Shown here: positions 34,453-43,588 of the stretch, in pieces
Numbering within the stretch: position 1 is the stretch's first letter
Layout of the letters: every line of letters starts with the position of its first letter
DNA from: Termitidicoccus mucosus
GTDB lineage: Bacteria; Verrucomicrobiota; Verrucomicrobiia; Opitutales; Opitutaceae
Length of the DNA stretch: 64,000 nucleotides
Assembly: GCF_038725785.1 (NCBI RefSeq)
Contig: NZ_CP109796.1
Coordinates: 1,302,001-1,366,000 of the forward strand
Reading direction: 5' to 3'
Made by a program: the position numbers and the translations under genes
The notes under the pieces: generated by a model
Told to the model about the DNA's origin: nothing
What the model saw: only the letters and a program-made list of their open reading frames with translations
The model's database searches: none

Positions 34453-36612
34453 ATGACGACGCCACGCTGTCCCCTCACAGCCTTGCTCCTCGCAGCTTGC
34501 GCCATCCTACCCCGCTCCGCCGACGCCAAACCGCTCACCAGTTACGTCGATCCCTTTCTCGGTACAACCGCGCCGTCCTCCGTCGCCGAAGTCGGCTTCA
34601 AGGCTCCATGGAAAGTCTGGGGTGGTCTCACCTTCCCCGGCTCGTCGCTGCCCAACGCCATGGTGCAACTCAGCCCCATCACCCGTTTCAAAAGCGGCGC
34701 CGGCTACGAATACGAAGACAACACCATCGTCGGCTTCGCGCACACCAACAAGGGCCACTGGAATCTGTGCAACCTCCCCGTCATGCCTGCCTCGGGCAGA
34801 GTCAACCCGAATAATTTCGAGTCGCCCTTCAGTCACAAAAACGAATCCGCCAGCCCCGGTTATTATCAAGTGCTCCTGAGCCGGAATAATATAAACGTCG
34901 AACTCACCACAACCCTGCGCTGTGGCTTCCACCGCTACACCTACAAGGACGGCCGCACCAAAAAACTCATCGTCAACCTCGCCATTTCCAACGAACAGGT
35001 GAAGGACTGGAAAATCGAGCAGGTTGCCGAAAATGCGTTCCAGGGTTTCCAACAAGCGCGCGACAAAATCTTTTTCTACGCAACCACCAGTCGCAAAATC
35101 GAAAAAATCGAAATGCACTCGGGACGTGAGCACAAACTCCCCGTCATTAATTTCGACGGCGACGACCAAACGCTCGAAATCAAAATCGGGCTCTCGTTCG
35201 TGAGCGCGGAAAATGCCCGCATAAATTTGGAAGCCGAGATTGCCGGAAAAAGTTTCGACGACATCCGCACCGCCGCCACGGAAACGTGGGAGGCGTTGCT
35301 CTCGAAAATCCGTGTGACCGGCGGCAGCGAACGCCAGCGCGGCATGTTTTATTCGTGCCTCTACCGCTCGTTCCTCTGGCCCGCGCTACGCAGCGACACG
35401 AACGGCGAATTCAAAAACCCCAAGGGCAAAACCGTCCGCGCCAACCACGCTTACTACACCGACCCGTCGCTCTGGGACGACTACCGCAACAAACTCGTGC
35501 TACTCGGAATGCTCGCGCCAAAAATCACCGAGGACGTGATCCAGTCGATGATCGAGCGCGGCAACGCCAGCGGTTTCATGCCGATCTTTTTCCACGGCGA
35601 CCACGCCGCGCCCTTCATCGCCGGCGCCTACCTGCGCGGCCTGCGCGGCTACGACGTGAAACGCGCGTACGAACTTTTGCTGACCAACGCCACCCGCGAA
35701 TCCAACCGCGGTCGTCCACACCTGAATGAATATATAAACAAAGGCTACATCTCCACGCCTCGCGTCGGTGATCCTGGCGTCGAAACCAAGGCCAAAGCCG
35801 GCGTCACCAAAACGCTCGAATACGCCTACGACGATTATTCCCTCGCCCTGCTCGCACGCGAAATGAACGACGACGCGACCTACCAAACCATGATGAAACG
35901 CTCCCGCAACTACGCCAATCTCTTCGACCCCGAAACCGGCCTGATGCGCGGACGCCTCGAAGATGGAAGCTGGGTGAGGCCGTTTGACGCGAAGCAACCC
36001 TATTACGAATACATGTATCGCGAAGCCAACGCGTGGCAGTCGTCCTTTTTCGCGCCGCACGACACGGAGGGGCTCATCGCGCTCTACCCCGACAAGACCG
36101 CTTTCGAACGCCAGCTCGACCGCCTCTTCACAACGCCGTGGAATCCGCGCCACATCGCCCGGAATGTAAATACATTCATCGGACAATATTGTCACGGCAA
36201 CCAGCCCGACCACGGATTTCCATATTTATACTATTGGACGAACCGTCAGGAGAAATGCCAAATCCTGCTCAATATAATAATGGAACGTTTTTACGGCATG
36301 GGCGACGGACGCACGCTCTGCGGCATGGACGACGCCGGCGAAATGTCCTCGTGGTATGTGTTCAACGCCATCGGTCTCTATCCCTACTCGCCGGCTGATC
36401 CGGATTATATAATCACCGTGCCGCTCTTCGACGAAGTGCGCATGCAACTCGGCGGACAAACGGTGACGATCATCCGCAGCGCCGGTGATCCGAAAATTAC
36501 CGAAATCATATACGATGGGGAAAAATTGCAAGGCTGGTTTATTACGCACGACAAGCTACTCCGCGGGAAAACCCTGCATATAAAAACCGCCCCGGTGGTC
36601 GTGAAAAAATAA
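34453..36612 (+). CDS. GH92 exo-alpha-mannosidase
   Basis: A 719-residue secreted GH92 enzyme. ATG 34453 starts MTTPRCPLTALLLAACAILP, a signal peptide cleaved near SADA or, given LLAAC, possibly a lipoprotein signal; ATG 34426 is an alternative. Family hallmarks are SYVDPFLGT at the mature start, AFTHTNKGHWN-like GFAHTNKGHWN, SLWDDYRNK, GNQPDHGFPYLYYW and CGMDDAGEMSSWYVFNAIGLYPYSP, which carries the catalytic acid/base region. GH92 enzymes are calcium-dependent inverting alpha-1,2-, 1,3-, 1,4- or 1,6-mannosidases acting on N-glycans or yeast mannan. The GH27 pseudogene begins one base after its stop. Box E (plus) lies upstream, tying it to the sulfatase regulon. Confidence 0.94.
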   Translation: MTTPRCPLTALLLAACAILPRSADAKPLTSYVDPFLGTTAPSSVAEVGFKAPWKVWGGLTFPGSSLPNAMVQLSPITRFKSGAGYEYEDNTIVGFAHTNKGHWNLCNLPVMPASGRVNPNNFESPFSHKNESASPGYYQVLLSRNNINVELTTTLRCGFHRYTYKDGRTKKLIVNLAISNEQVKDWKIEQVAENAFQGFQQARDKIFFYATTSRKIEKIEMHSGREHKLPVINFDGDDQTLEIKIGLSFVSAENARINLEAEIAGKSFDDIRTAATETWEALLSKIRVTGGSERQRGMFYSCLYRSFLWPALRSDTNGEFKNPKGKTVRANHAYYTDPSLWDDYRNKLVLLGMLAPKITEDVIQSMIERGNASGFMPIFFHGDHAAPFIAGAYLRGLRGYDVKRAYELLLTNATRESNRGRPHLNEYINKGYISTPRVGDPGVETKAKAGVTKTLEYAYDDYSLALLAREMNDDATYQTMMKRSRNYANLFDPETGLMRGRLEDGSWVRPFDAKQPYYEYMYREANAWQSSFFAPHDTEGLIALYPDKTAFERQLDRLFTTPWNPRHIARNVNTFIGQYCHGNQPDHGFPYLYYWTNRQEKCQILLNIIMERFYGMGDGRTLCGMDDAGEMSSWYVFNAIGLYPYSPADPDYIITVPLFDEVRMQLGGQTVTIIRSAGDPKITEIIYDGEKLQGWFITHDKLLRGKTLHIKTAPVVVKK

Positions 36613-36613
36613 C

Positions 36614-37912
36614 ATGCGCTCGCATTTCTTTCCGACGCTGGCTGCCGTGCTCGCCATAATCGTTTTCTCGCACGCGCTGACGTCGAACGCCGTCGCGAAC
36701 ACACCGCCGTCGCTGCCAACCGAACCCTACATCCTCACGCCCCCGCCGCCCGCCACGCCGCGCATCAACGGCCCCGGCGTCTTCGGCGTGCGCCCTGGCT
36801 CGCCCTTCCTCTACACAATCCCCGCCACGGGCGAACACCCGATGACCTTTTCCGCCAAAAACCTTCCCGCCGACCTGATACTCGACGGCAACACCGGGCG
36901 GATCACCGGCGAACTGGGCGTCAAAGGCGAACACATCGTGACTCTCGTCGCGAAAAACGCGCTCGGTGTGTCGGCGAAAAAATTCCGCATCGTCTGCGGT
37001 GACCGCATCGCACTGACACCGCCGATGGGCTGGAACAGTTGGAATTGTTTCGCGGGCGAAGTGAGCGCCGACCACGTAAAGCGCGCCGCCGCTGCCATGG
37101 TCAAAAGCGGACTCATCAACCACGGCTGGACCTACATCAACATCGACGACTATTGGCAAAATCATCGCTCCTCTGACGACCCGACGCTGCGCGGCCCCGC
37201 GCGCGACGCACAGAGGGAGCATCCAGCCCAACCTGCGATTTTCCGACATGAAAGGACTCGCCGACTACGTCCACGACCTTGGCCTCAAAATCGGAATCTA
37301 TTCGTCTCCCGGCCCGTGGACCTGCGGCGATTGTTTCGGCAGTTGGGGGCACGAACGGCAGGACGCCGAGACCTACGCCAAATGGGGTTTTGATTATTTG
37401 AAATACGACCTGTGCCGTTACGACCGCGTGATCGAAGGCAAAATCCCGGCCCCTCCCGGAATACCGACCTACGCGAACTCCAACCGCCGCGATGTGGCCG
37501 TCTATCCCTTCGCGCTCATGGGAAAATTTTTGCGCGAACAAAAACGGGACATCATTTACAGCCTTTGCCAATACGGCATCGAAAACGTCTGGGAATGGGG
37601 CGACACCGTCAGCGGCAACAGTTGGCGCACCACGGGCGACATCATCGACACTTGGCAAAGCATAACCGACATCGGATTCGGACGCGATCATGCCGCTCCC
37701 TATTCCAACCCAGGCAACTGGAACGACCCCGACATGCTCATCGTGGCGAAGTCGGTAGGGGCAACCAGCACCCCACCCGCCTCACTCCCGACGAGCAATA
37801 CACGCACATCAGCCTCTGGTGTCTGCACGCCGCGCCGCTGCTTATTGGCTGCGACATGGAAAAACTGGACGCCTTCACGCTGAGTCTGCTCACGAACGAC
37901 GAAGTGCTCGCC
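36614..37912 (+). pseudogene. GH27 alpha-galactosidase, two frameshifts and lost 3' end
   Basis: The first frame (36614 to about 37210) has a signal peptide, a putative-Ig-like domain (GVFGVRPGSPFLYTIPATG) and the GH27 start LTPPMGWNSWNCFAGE. An extra base near 37211-37214 moves the frame to IQPNLRFSDMKGLADYVHDLG..., which carries KYDLCRYD (nucleophile region) and NPGNWNDPDMLIV. A second shift near 37745 moves to GRGNQHPTRLTPDEQYTHIS...APLLIGCDMEKLD. Homology ends at NDEVLA near 37912, where the C-terminal beta-sandwich should begin. No intact product is possible without two frame corrections. It was once cotranscribed with GH92 (1-bp gap). The identity of the parent gene is clear; assembly error is a minor alternative but does not explain the lost 3' end. 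Confidence 0.85.
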
Positions 37913-38082
37913 CCGATAAGCGTAAAACATGGAGTTAAGAGGTGCTTATTTTCGCTCCTATTGTGTTTTTATAGAGGGAAACTGAGCAGTCAGCTTCACT
38001 GAGCGGTTAAACACTCCATGAGCTAAGCTTCAAAGGCAGTGCCCATGCCACTTCTGGCGTCCGTATATTAACCCGCCTTCCG
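37913..38082. other. Gene-free remnant after the GH27 break
   Basis: CATGGAGT (37928-37935) and ACTCCATG (38013-38020) form an inverted repeat bounding 93 bp. No coding pattern is recognisable. It may be a small insertion scar. Confidence 0.3.
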
Positions 38083-38631
38083 CTATTCGCGAAGTCCGAT
38101 GTTTTTTTGAGGGGTAGATCCACTCAAGCCGTTGATGTGTATAAGTTTACTTTCAAAAGTGCGTGTAGTGGCGACCAAGCGTCTATGCAGACGCAGCAGC
38201 ATTGGGTAAACCGGGAGCGGGCGAAGGAACGCAGCCCGCTCCGGGTTTCCGTTGGTCTCCACTGCAATCCGCACCTCCACGGTGATGACCGCAAAGTGGC
38301 GGTCTCCGCCGGTGCCGTCCGCCTGAATCTCGACTTTGACGACGGTGAGGCCGGGCGTCTGCTCCAACCGGGCGAGCAAGGCGAGAATCTCCGGCCACTG
38401 CGCGAGTGGCGTATCTCTCCGCGTGATCGTGCCCGAGTGGGCCTGCCGCTGCCAGTGCCAGCCGGCGGGAAGCGAGCGCGGAAATTCCACGAGCTGTGTG
38501 GCCGTCCATTTGGGTTCGGCCACGGCCGCCGCTTTCTTGCGCCACTCTTCTCGTGCGGCATCCGTCGCGGTGCGCAGACTATCCCGCTCGGACTTGAGCG
38601 CTTCCCATTCCACATCGGCGGACATGTCCGG
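38083..38631 (-). pseudogene. Unidentified ORF fragment, probably the C-terminal part of a larger protein
   Basis: The minus-strand frame reads MSADVEWEALKSERDSLRTA, then a short coiled-coil-like stretch, LPAGWHWQ and an alternating segment LTVVKVEIQADG...FAVITVEVRIAVE that looks like a small alpha/beta ferredoxin-like fold. I do not recognise the family; a pilus- or secretion-assembly protein of the PilO/GspM type is a guess. The frame is continuous with the transposase remnant upstream, so its true start is missing. It is flanked by broken genes on both sides and probably not functional. Confidence 0.3.
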
Positions 38632-39010
38632 GGCTGGCAAAAGCCGGTGCCGTCAACGACACGCACCTTGCGGCCGTTGAGCAGCGCGGAGGGGCCTTCA
38701 TTCCTGCGTTTCGATCCACGCGTTGATTACGCTGAAGTTCCTCTGCATCGTTTTCAACGGCAGTCTCAACCTGACCTAGCAATACGCGCTGGTGCTTTCG
38801 CCGGGCACGGCTCGGCCGCGTGACGCACACCATGCCTGCACGGTCGCGCGGCACGAGGCGCTGCACGTGAGCACCTGCGAAAGAAACGCCCAGAAGACCA
38901 TCAGGGTGGAGCAGCACATGCTCCTGCTTTTTGGGGTGCCGGAAAGCAGGCTGGTCGGGAAAAAACAGCCAGCAGTTTACTCAAGCCGTCCAGATCCGTC
39001 GCACAGGCAG
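38632..39010 (-). pseudogene. Degenerate IS4-family transposase fragment
   Basis: Minus-strand frames give SLLSGTPKSRSMCCSTLMVF and then WAFLSQVLTCSASCRATVQA, TSAYC followed by a stop (TAG in place of a Gln codon), VRLRLP, and after another break PSALLNGRKVRVVDGTGF. FWAFLSQVL, TSAYCQARLRLP and the VVDGTG motif (first catalytic Asp) are typical of IS4 transposases. At least one in-frame stop and a frameshift are present and the C-terminal two-thirds, including the YREP region, is missing. No terminal inverted repeats could be placed. It marks this zone as an insertion hot spot. Confidence 0.65.
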
Positions 39011-39039
39011 TGAACCTCGAAGTCCCGCGGCGCGGAATG

Positions 39040-39234
39040 CTGTTGCACAAATGATGCGAAAAGCTGTTTAAATATAACTGATTAATAATCATATTGTTAT
39101 GAATATGCTACGAATGATTCATTACAATATTATAATCAATACATTGCATGATTTTTAACCGTTTCATGCCGCCTGTTTGAATACGACAATCGCCTTTATC
39201 TTAGCGCCATTCAGGCCTGCCTGCAAATTGCATC
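39040..39234. other. AT-rich, gene-free stretch
   Basis: This interval is rich in TTAATAAT, ATATTGTTATG and TTATAATCAAT strings, in sharp contrast to the GC-rich surroundings. No gene is evident. It may be imported DNA. Confidence 0.5.
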
Positions 39235-39480
39235 CTATTTTTTTCGTAAATAATTCAAGAGCTTGCCTGCTAATTCGTAATATAAACTACCACTCCCAAC
39301 TGCACCTGTTTTATCGAAAAACTGCCGTGTAAAATCTGTTATTCCGGAATACGGGGCAAGCTTGTAAACAATCAAGTTTCGTGTTTCTCGAAGCACGAGC
39401 AGATGAGGAATATGTGGGACGTAGAAGGTGCTTCCTACGATATTATAAACTGAAATTCTCAGATTGCGGTTTAGCTGCAT
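39235..39480 (-). CDS. Small hypothetical protein, possibly a fragment
   Basis: An 81-residue frame starting MQLNRNLRISVYNIVGSTFY and ending in a basic tail (AGKLLNYLRKK). No domain is recognised, there is no signal peptide, and the local base composition is AT-rich like the adjoining imported-looking stretch. An in-frame stop lies three codons upstream of the start. It could be the tail of a truncated gene or a chance frame. Confidence 0.25.
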   Translation of the reverse strand: MQLNRNLRISVYNIVGSTFYVPHIPHLLVLRETRNLIVYKLAPYSGITDFTRQFFDKTGAVGSGSLYYELAGKLLNYLRKK

Positions 39481-39685
39481 TGGATTTCATTGATTCCAGT
39501 GTGATAACTTCCTTGTCCTCGCCTTCCAGATTCCATCGTCAAGGCGAAGCGAGCAATACCCCCATTTTACCCGGACATGGTAATAAAAGCAGGCACTAGA
39601 CACAAAGTCGCTGGTCGCCGGTTCTGTTCTCATGAGTGAGTGTTTTCCGGCTCGCCCCCTTTCCCCCTATTTGTAGTCAAACACT

Positions 39686-41230
39686 GTGAATCCGCCAAAA
39701 ACATTCAACATCCCGCCCCACGCCATCGTCATGGAGTATCATTATGTGGACAAAAGCGACGAGCACGGGGAAATTGCCTGGGGCCGCAGCCTCCAGTTGC
39801 ATCCGTCCGAAAAACGGCTGGAACTCCGGGCGAACCTCGTGGCGTTTGAGCAGCCCGGCACCGGGCGCGGTTTCGTCTGGGTCCGGCTTGCGCCGACGGC
39901 GCGCGTGCGGACATGGGACGCCGAGCCCGCGTTGACGCTGGTTTCGGGACCGGACGGATGGATGGCAACGCCCGGCGCCACGGCCGTTTCCTGTGAAGAG
40001 GTGACCCTTGCCTATGAGGGCGGGGCGAGTGGGCGGACGCGGGCGTTGCAGCGCTGGCAGCGCGGCCTGCAACCGTATAAACCGGGACGCGACGGCGTGC
40101 TGTTGAGCAACACTTGGGGCGATCGTTCGCGCGCGGACCGTATTTGCGAGATATTTATAATCACGGAAATCGACCGCGCGTCGGAACTGGGCGTGGAGGT
40201 GATACAACTGGACGACGGCTGGCAAAAGGGCCGCACCATCAACACCATTCAGGAGGGCGGAATCTGGAGCGGTTTCTGGGCGGCGGCGCCGGATTACTGG
40301 ACGCCCGATCCGGAGCGGTTTCCACGCGGCTTGGAGCCGGTGATGGTGCACGCACGCAGGCGCGGGGTCGGCGTCGGCCTGTGGTATGCGCCCGACTCGT
40401 CCGACGATTTCGCCAACTGGGAAAAGGACGCGGCCATGCTGATCGACCTTTGGCAGCGGCACGGAGTCAGGCACTTCAAGCTGGACGGCGTGAAGCTGCT
40501 CTCGCCGTCATGCGAGCGGCGGTTCCGCGCGCTGCTGGACCGGCTGCGGGATGCGTCGGACGGCGACATCATCGCGGACCTCGACACCACCGCCGAGGCG
40601 CGGCTCGGTTTTTGGGGCCGGCCCGCCGGGGCCGCCATTTTTGTCGAAAATCGCTACACCGACTGGCGCAATTATTATCCCCACTCGACGCTCCGCGCCC
40701 TCTGGACGCTGGCCCAAACCATTCACCCGATGCGACTGCGGATGGAATTTCTGAACGCGGAGCGCAACGACGCGCTGTATGCCGGCGACCCGCTGCGCCC
40801 GGCCTTGTATCAGGCGGATTATTTGTTCGCCAGCGTGATGCTTGCCTCGCCGCTGGCGTGGTTCGAAAACACCGGCCTGTCTCCCTGTTTTATAACCACC
40901 CTGAAACCTCTCGTTGCACTTTGGAAACAGTGGCGCCCGGAGTTTTATGATAATGACGTGCTGCCCCTCGGCGCCCCTCCGGACGGGTATTCGTGGACCG
41001 GATTCGCGGTGATTAACGGCGGCGGATACGCGCTGCACCTGCTGATATTCCGCGAGGGCGCGACCAGCGACCGGCAGACCATTGACCTGCCCGCCGTCGC
41101 GGCGTCGCAATATAAATTGCTGGCCGGGCAGGGCGAGGCCCGGATCGAAAATGGACGACTCCACGTTCACTTGCCAAGCCCCCGGACGTTTTGCTGGCTC
41201 AGGGCAGATGCGCGACTCCCGGAAGAGTGA
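39686..41230 (+). CDS. GH36-type alpha-galactosidase (clan GH-D), cytoplasmic
   Basis: A 514-residue enzyme. GTG 39686 is the first possible start after an in-frame stop; ATG 39731 (MEYHYVDK) is an alternative. There is no signal peptide. The short N-terminal beta domain (1-125) is much reduced compared with classical 700-residue GH36 enzymes. The (beta/alpha)8 barrel carries LSNTWGDRS (140-148), VIQLDDGWQKG (172-182), GLWYAPDSSDDFANWEKD and HFKLDGVKLLS with the likely nucleophile Asp267; IIADLDTTAEARLGFW follows. It probably releases alpha-galactose from imported oligosaccharides; some relatives act on N-acetylgalactosamine or raffinose-type sugars. It is convergent with the UroD-like gene, 25 bp apart, and follows the degenerate zone, so a 5' truncation is possible. 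Confidence 0.82.
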   Translation: MNPPKTFNIPPHAIVMEYHYVDKSDEHGEIAWGRSLQLHPSEKRLELRANLVAFEQPGTGRGFVWVRLAPTARVRTWDAEPALTLVSGPDGWMATPGATAVSCEEVTLAYEGGASGRTRALQRWQRGLQPYKPGRDGVLLSNTWGDRSRADRICEIFIITEIDRASELGVEVIQLDDGWQKGRTINTIQEGGIWSGFWAAAPDYWTPDPERFPRGLEPVMVHARRRGVGVGLWYAPDSSDDFANWEKDAAMLIDLWQRHGVRHFKLDGVKLLSPSCERRFRALLDRLRDASDGDIIADLDTTAEARLGFWGRPAGAAIFVENRYTDWRNYYPHSTLRALWTLAQTIHPMRLRMEFLNAERNDALYAGDPLRPALYQADYLFASVMLASPLAWFENTGLSPCFITTLKPLVALWKQWRPEFYDNDVLPLGAPPDGYSWTGFAVINGGGYALHLLIFREGATSDRQTIDLPAVAASQYKLLAGQGEARIENGRLHVHLPSPRTFCWLRADARLPEE

Positions 41231-41255
41231 CGGTCCGGCTTGGAGAAACACTCCC

Positions 41256-42338
41256 TCAGGCAGAGTCCCGGCAGGCCTGTCTGACGGCGAGAAGGTTTTC
41301 AGAGGGAGTTCCGTATGGAATAACCCCGGTCCCCATGATGAAGCCCGGGAAGCCTGTGCCGCGTGTCACTTCCGCGCGGGCATGCGCGTATATTTGTTCG
41401 GGCGACTCCGTTTGGAGCAGGCTCGGGGAAATATTCCTGCGCAGGGCACACCTGGCTTCGCGGCAAATGTCGAGCCACGCGGTGACATCGGCGGTGAAAT
41501 CGCATAACAAGTTGTTTGCCCCGGTTTGCACCAGCGATCGGGCGATAGGCAGGGTGTCGCCGCCGATGACCAGCGGCACATCGCGCACGCCCTGCGCGGC
41601 CATCCATTGTATGAGCTTCTGGGTGACGGGCAGGACCAGCCGCTCATACATGGCGGGCGAAATCAGGGCGGGCGACGCCTGGGAGTCAAAAATCATCAGC
41701 CCGGCCCCGATATCAATATAAGCCTTGGCATATTCCTGCACCACGTGCCTTGCATAATCCAACACGCCATTCACCCATTCAGGGGATTCGAGACAGGCCA
41801 TGAACAGCGCATCGGCGCCGACCAGCGAAACCGCCAGCGAAAACGGACCGGAGACCGCTCCGCGCAGCCAGAAATCAGCACCCAGGGCACGCCGCACATC
41901 ACACGCGGCTTGTATATTAATCGGCATGCGCCCGTCCCGCAAGGGATGCGGCAACGGCGCCCCCGTCAGGTCATCCCCCTCCCTGAAAACATGATTGCCA
42001 ATGCTTGGCACGGAAGTATCAGCTCCTTCATAATAGACGACGGAACAACCGACGGCCTCGGCCTCGATATTATACACATCAATGCCCACCGTCAGCGCAT
42101 CCGGGGCGAGCGTTTCATATTCCGCAAGGAGCGCCCTGGCCATCAGCCTGCTGTCGCGCGCCACCGCTGACGGCGTGCATTGGACAAACCAAGCCTTGTG
42201 CTCGTAGATGGCCGGCAGAAAAAGCGGGGCGGCGCGCGACGGCTCACAACGCAAAACCGCCTCTATCTCGGATCGGTCCGCGGTCTTTGGCCTGGATTGT
42301 GCCGTGTCATCGCATTGGCTGTTTTTAGGCCGCATCAT
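41256..42338 (-). CDS. Uroporphyrinogen decarboxylase-like protein lacking the methyltransferase zinc motif
   Basis: A 360-residue cytoplasmic protein of the UroD/MtaA/CmuA fold, with AVSGPFSLAVSLVGADALFM (about 158-177), SQASPALISPAMYERLVLP and ALRRNISPSLLQTESPEQI. Methylcobamide:CoM methyltransferases of this fold have H-x-C in the loop LHICGDTxP; here it reads LVIGGDTLP, so both zinc ligands are lost, while a Cys remains in LLCDFTADV. True haem-pathway UroD proteins are normally encoded with other hem genes, absent here. UroD-like proteins of unknown function are frequent in sugar operons. It follows the mannose-6-phosphate isomerase by 68 bp. A non-haem, possibly sugar- or cofactor-related role is inferred. 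Confidence 0.82.
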   Translation of the reverse strand: MMRPKNSQCDDTAQSRPKTADRSEIEAVLRCEPSRAAPLFLPAIYEHKAWFVQCTPSAVARDSRLMARALLAEYETLAPDALTVGIDVYNIEAEAVGCSVVYYEGADTSVPSIGNHVFREGDDLTGAPLPHPLRDGRMPINIQAACDVRRALGADFWLRGAVSGPFSLAVSLVGADALFMACLESPEWVNGVLDYARHVVQEYAKAYIDIGAGLMIFDSQASPALISPAMYERLVLPVTQKLIQWMAAQGVRDVPLVIGGDTLPIARSLVQTGANNLLCDFTADVTAWLDICREARCALRRNISPSLLQTESPEQIYAHARAEVTRGTGFPGFIMGTGVIPYGTPSENLLAVRQACRDSA

Positions 42339-42406
42339 GGTTCATTTATTGGGAAAATAAAATCGGGGCGGGCATCATGTTGGCTGATTTTTTCCAAAGG
42401 GACATA

Positions 42407-43516
42407 CTAAAAACTGGGAACGGGCGGCTGGCAGAGGAGGATTTCGGCGTGGGCGAGGGGATCGAGGCGCAGGGGACCGAGGGCGGCAGGAAGGACGATT
42501 TTTTCGTATGGGGAGAGCGTTGCCGAATATCCGGATGACAACGCGGTGGCGCGGCATGCGCCCGAGGTGACAATCGCCAGAGTGAAGCTGTCGGGGGCGA
42601 GGGTGACGGTGTCCGCCACGCGCAGTTTTTTCATCCTGAAGAACTCACTGTTTATCAAGTCGTCCTCGCGGGATTGCGCGGAGAGGGCGCGGCTCCGGGC
42701 GGGCGCGCATTTGAACGGATTTCCCGTGTCTGTCAGCGGACGCGGAGCCAGGTCGAAAATATCGAGGCAGAAATCCAGCCCGCGCTTCATGAAACGGGCG
42801 CTTTCCGGAAGAACATACCCCCCGCGTTCAAATTCAAAGCGGACGACCAGATCGCTGGGCTCCTGCATTTCCACCACGAACAGGCCGGAGCCAAGCGCGT
42901 GCGGCGTGCCGCCGGGAACGATGAATGTGTCGCCCGGACGCACACGCACGGGATCGAAACAGGCTTTCAGCGCGGGGATATCCTGTGCCTCGATCATGCG
43001 TCGCAATTCGCCGCGCGAGGGCGGGCGTTGGAAGCCCAGCCAAAGCACGCCCTCGTGCCCCGGGCGCACACCGAGGACATGATATGCCTCGGTTTTTCCC
43101 GATGGCGCGTCGAGAAAACGACGCGCAAATTCACGCGAGGGGTGGACTTGAAAATGCAGCCGGATGGCCGAGTCCAGAAACTTGACCAGAATATGCGGAT
43201 TCGGTCCAAAGTGGTCGAGATGGGCTCGCCCCAAAAAATGCAGCGGATCAACGGCAATCAAGTCGCGCAGGAGGTGTTTTTTCCCGTCCAATTCGACGGC
43301 CGACAGCCCCTCGTCCGGAGAGGACGGGACGGGGTTGCTCGCGGCGGTGAGGGATGCGATCCAGTCCTCCGGGAAATGACCGTCGGCGGGGTTTTCATCC
43401 CCGGCGATTTCATCAAGCGTCCGCCCGCCCTGATAGGAACGCCAGACGCGATTGGGCGGAAGTTTGAAAAAACGTCCGCGACAGGTGGGCGGATTCAATT
43501 CTGGAAAAGTCAACAT
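42407..43516 (-). CDS. manA: Class I mannose-6-phosphate isomerase
   Basis: A 369-residue cytoplasmic cupin isomerase converting mannose 6-phosphate to fructose 6-phosphate. Zinc ligands are visible: Gln123 and His125 in LHFQVHPSREFA, Glu143 in GKTEAYHVLG and a His in VPGGTPHALGSGLFVVEMQEPSD (about 200-222). ILVKFLDSAIRLHFQVHP is the usual type I core. The N-terminal WGG signature is changed to YQGG. Length fits the shorter bacterial type. It lies 72 bp after the TonB receptor and 68 bp before the UroD-like gene in one direction. It would feed the products of the ROK kinase and the alpha-mannosidases of the neighbouring locus into glycolysis. Confidence 0.9.
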   Translation of the reverse strand: MLTFPELNPPTCRGRFFKLPPNRVWRSYQGGRTLDEIAGDENPADGHFPEDWIASLTAASNPVPSSPDEGLSAVELDGKKHLLRDLIAVDPLHFLGRAHLDHFGPNPHILVKFLDSAIRLHFQVHPSREFARRFLDAPSGKTEAYHVLGVRPGHEGVLWLGFQRPPSRGELRRMIEAQDIPALKACFDPVRVRPGDTFIVPGGTPHALGSGLFVVEMQEPSDLVVRFEFERGGYVLPESARFMKRGLDFCLDIFDLAPRPLTDTGNPFKCAPARSRALSAQSREDDLINSEFFRMKKLRVADTVTLAPDSFTLAIVTSGACRATALSSGYSATLSPYEKIVLPAALGPLRLDPLAHAEILLCQPPVPSF

Positions 43517-43588
43517 AGCCCGTTTCTTTATTCTTTCTCGTTCCTGACGAAGGAATGAAGAGGAATTGGAACGATGAATAATGCGGGA

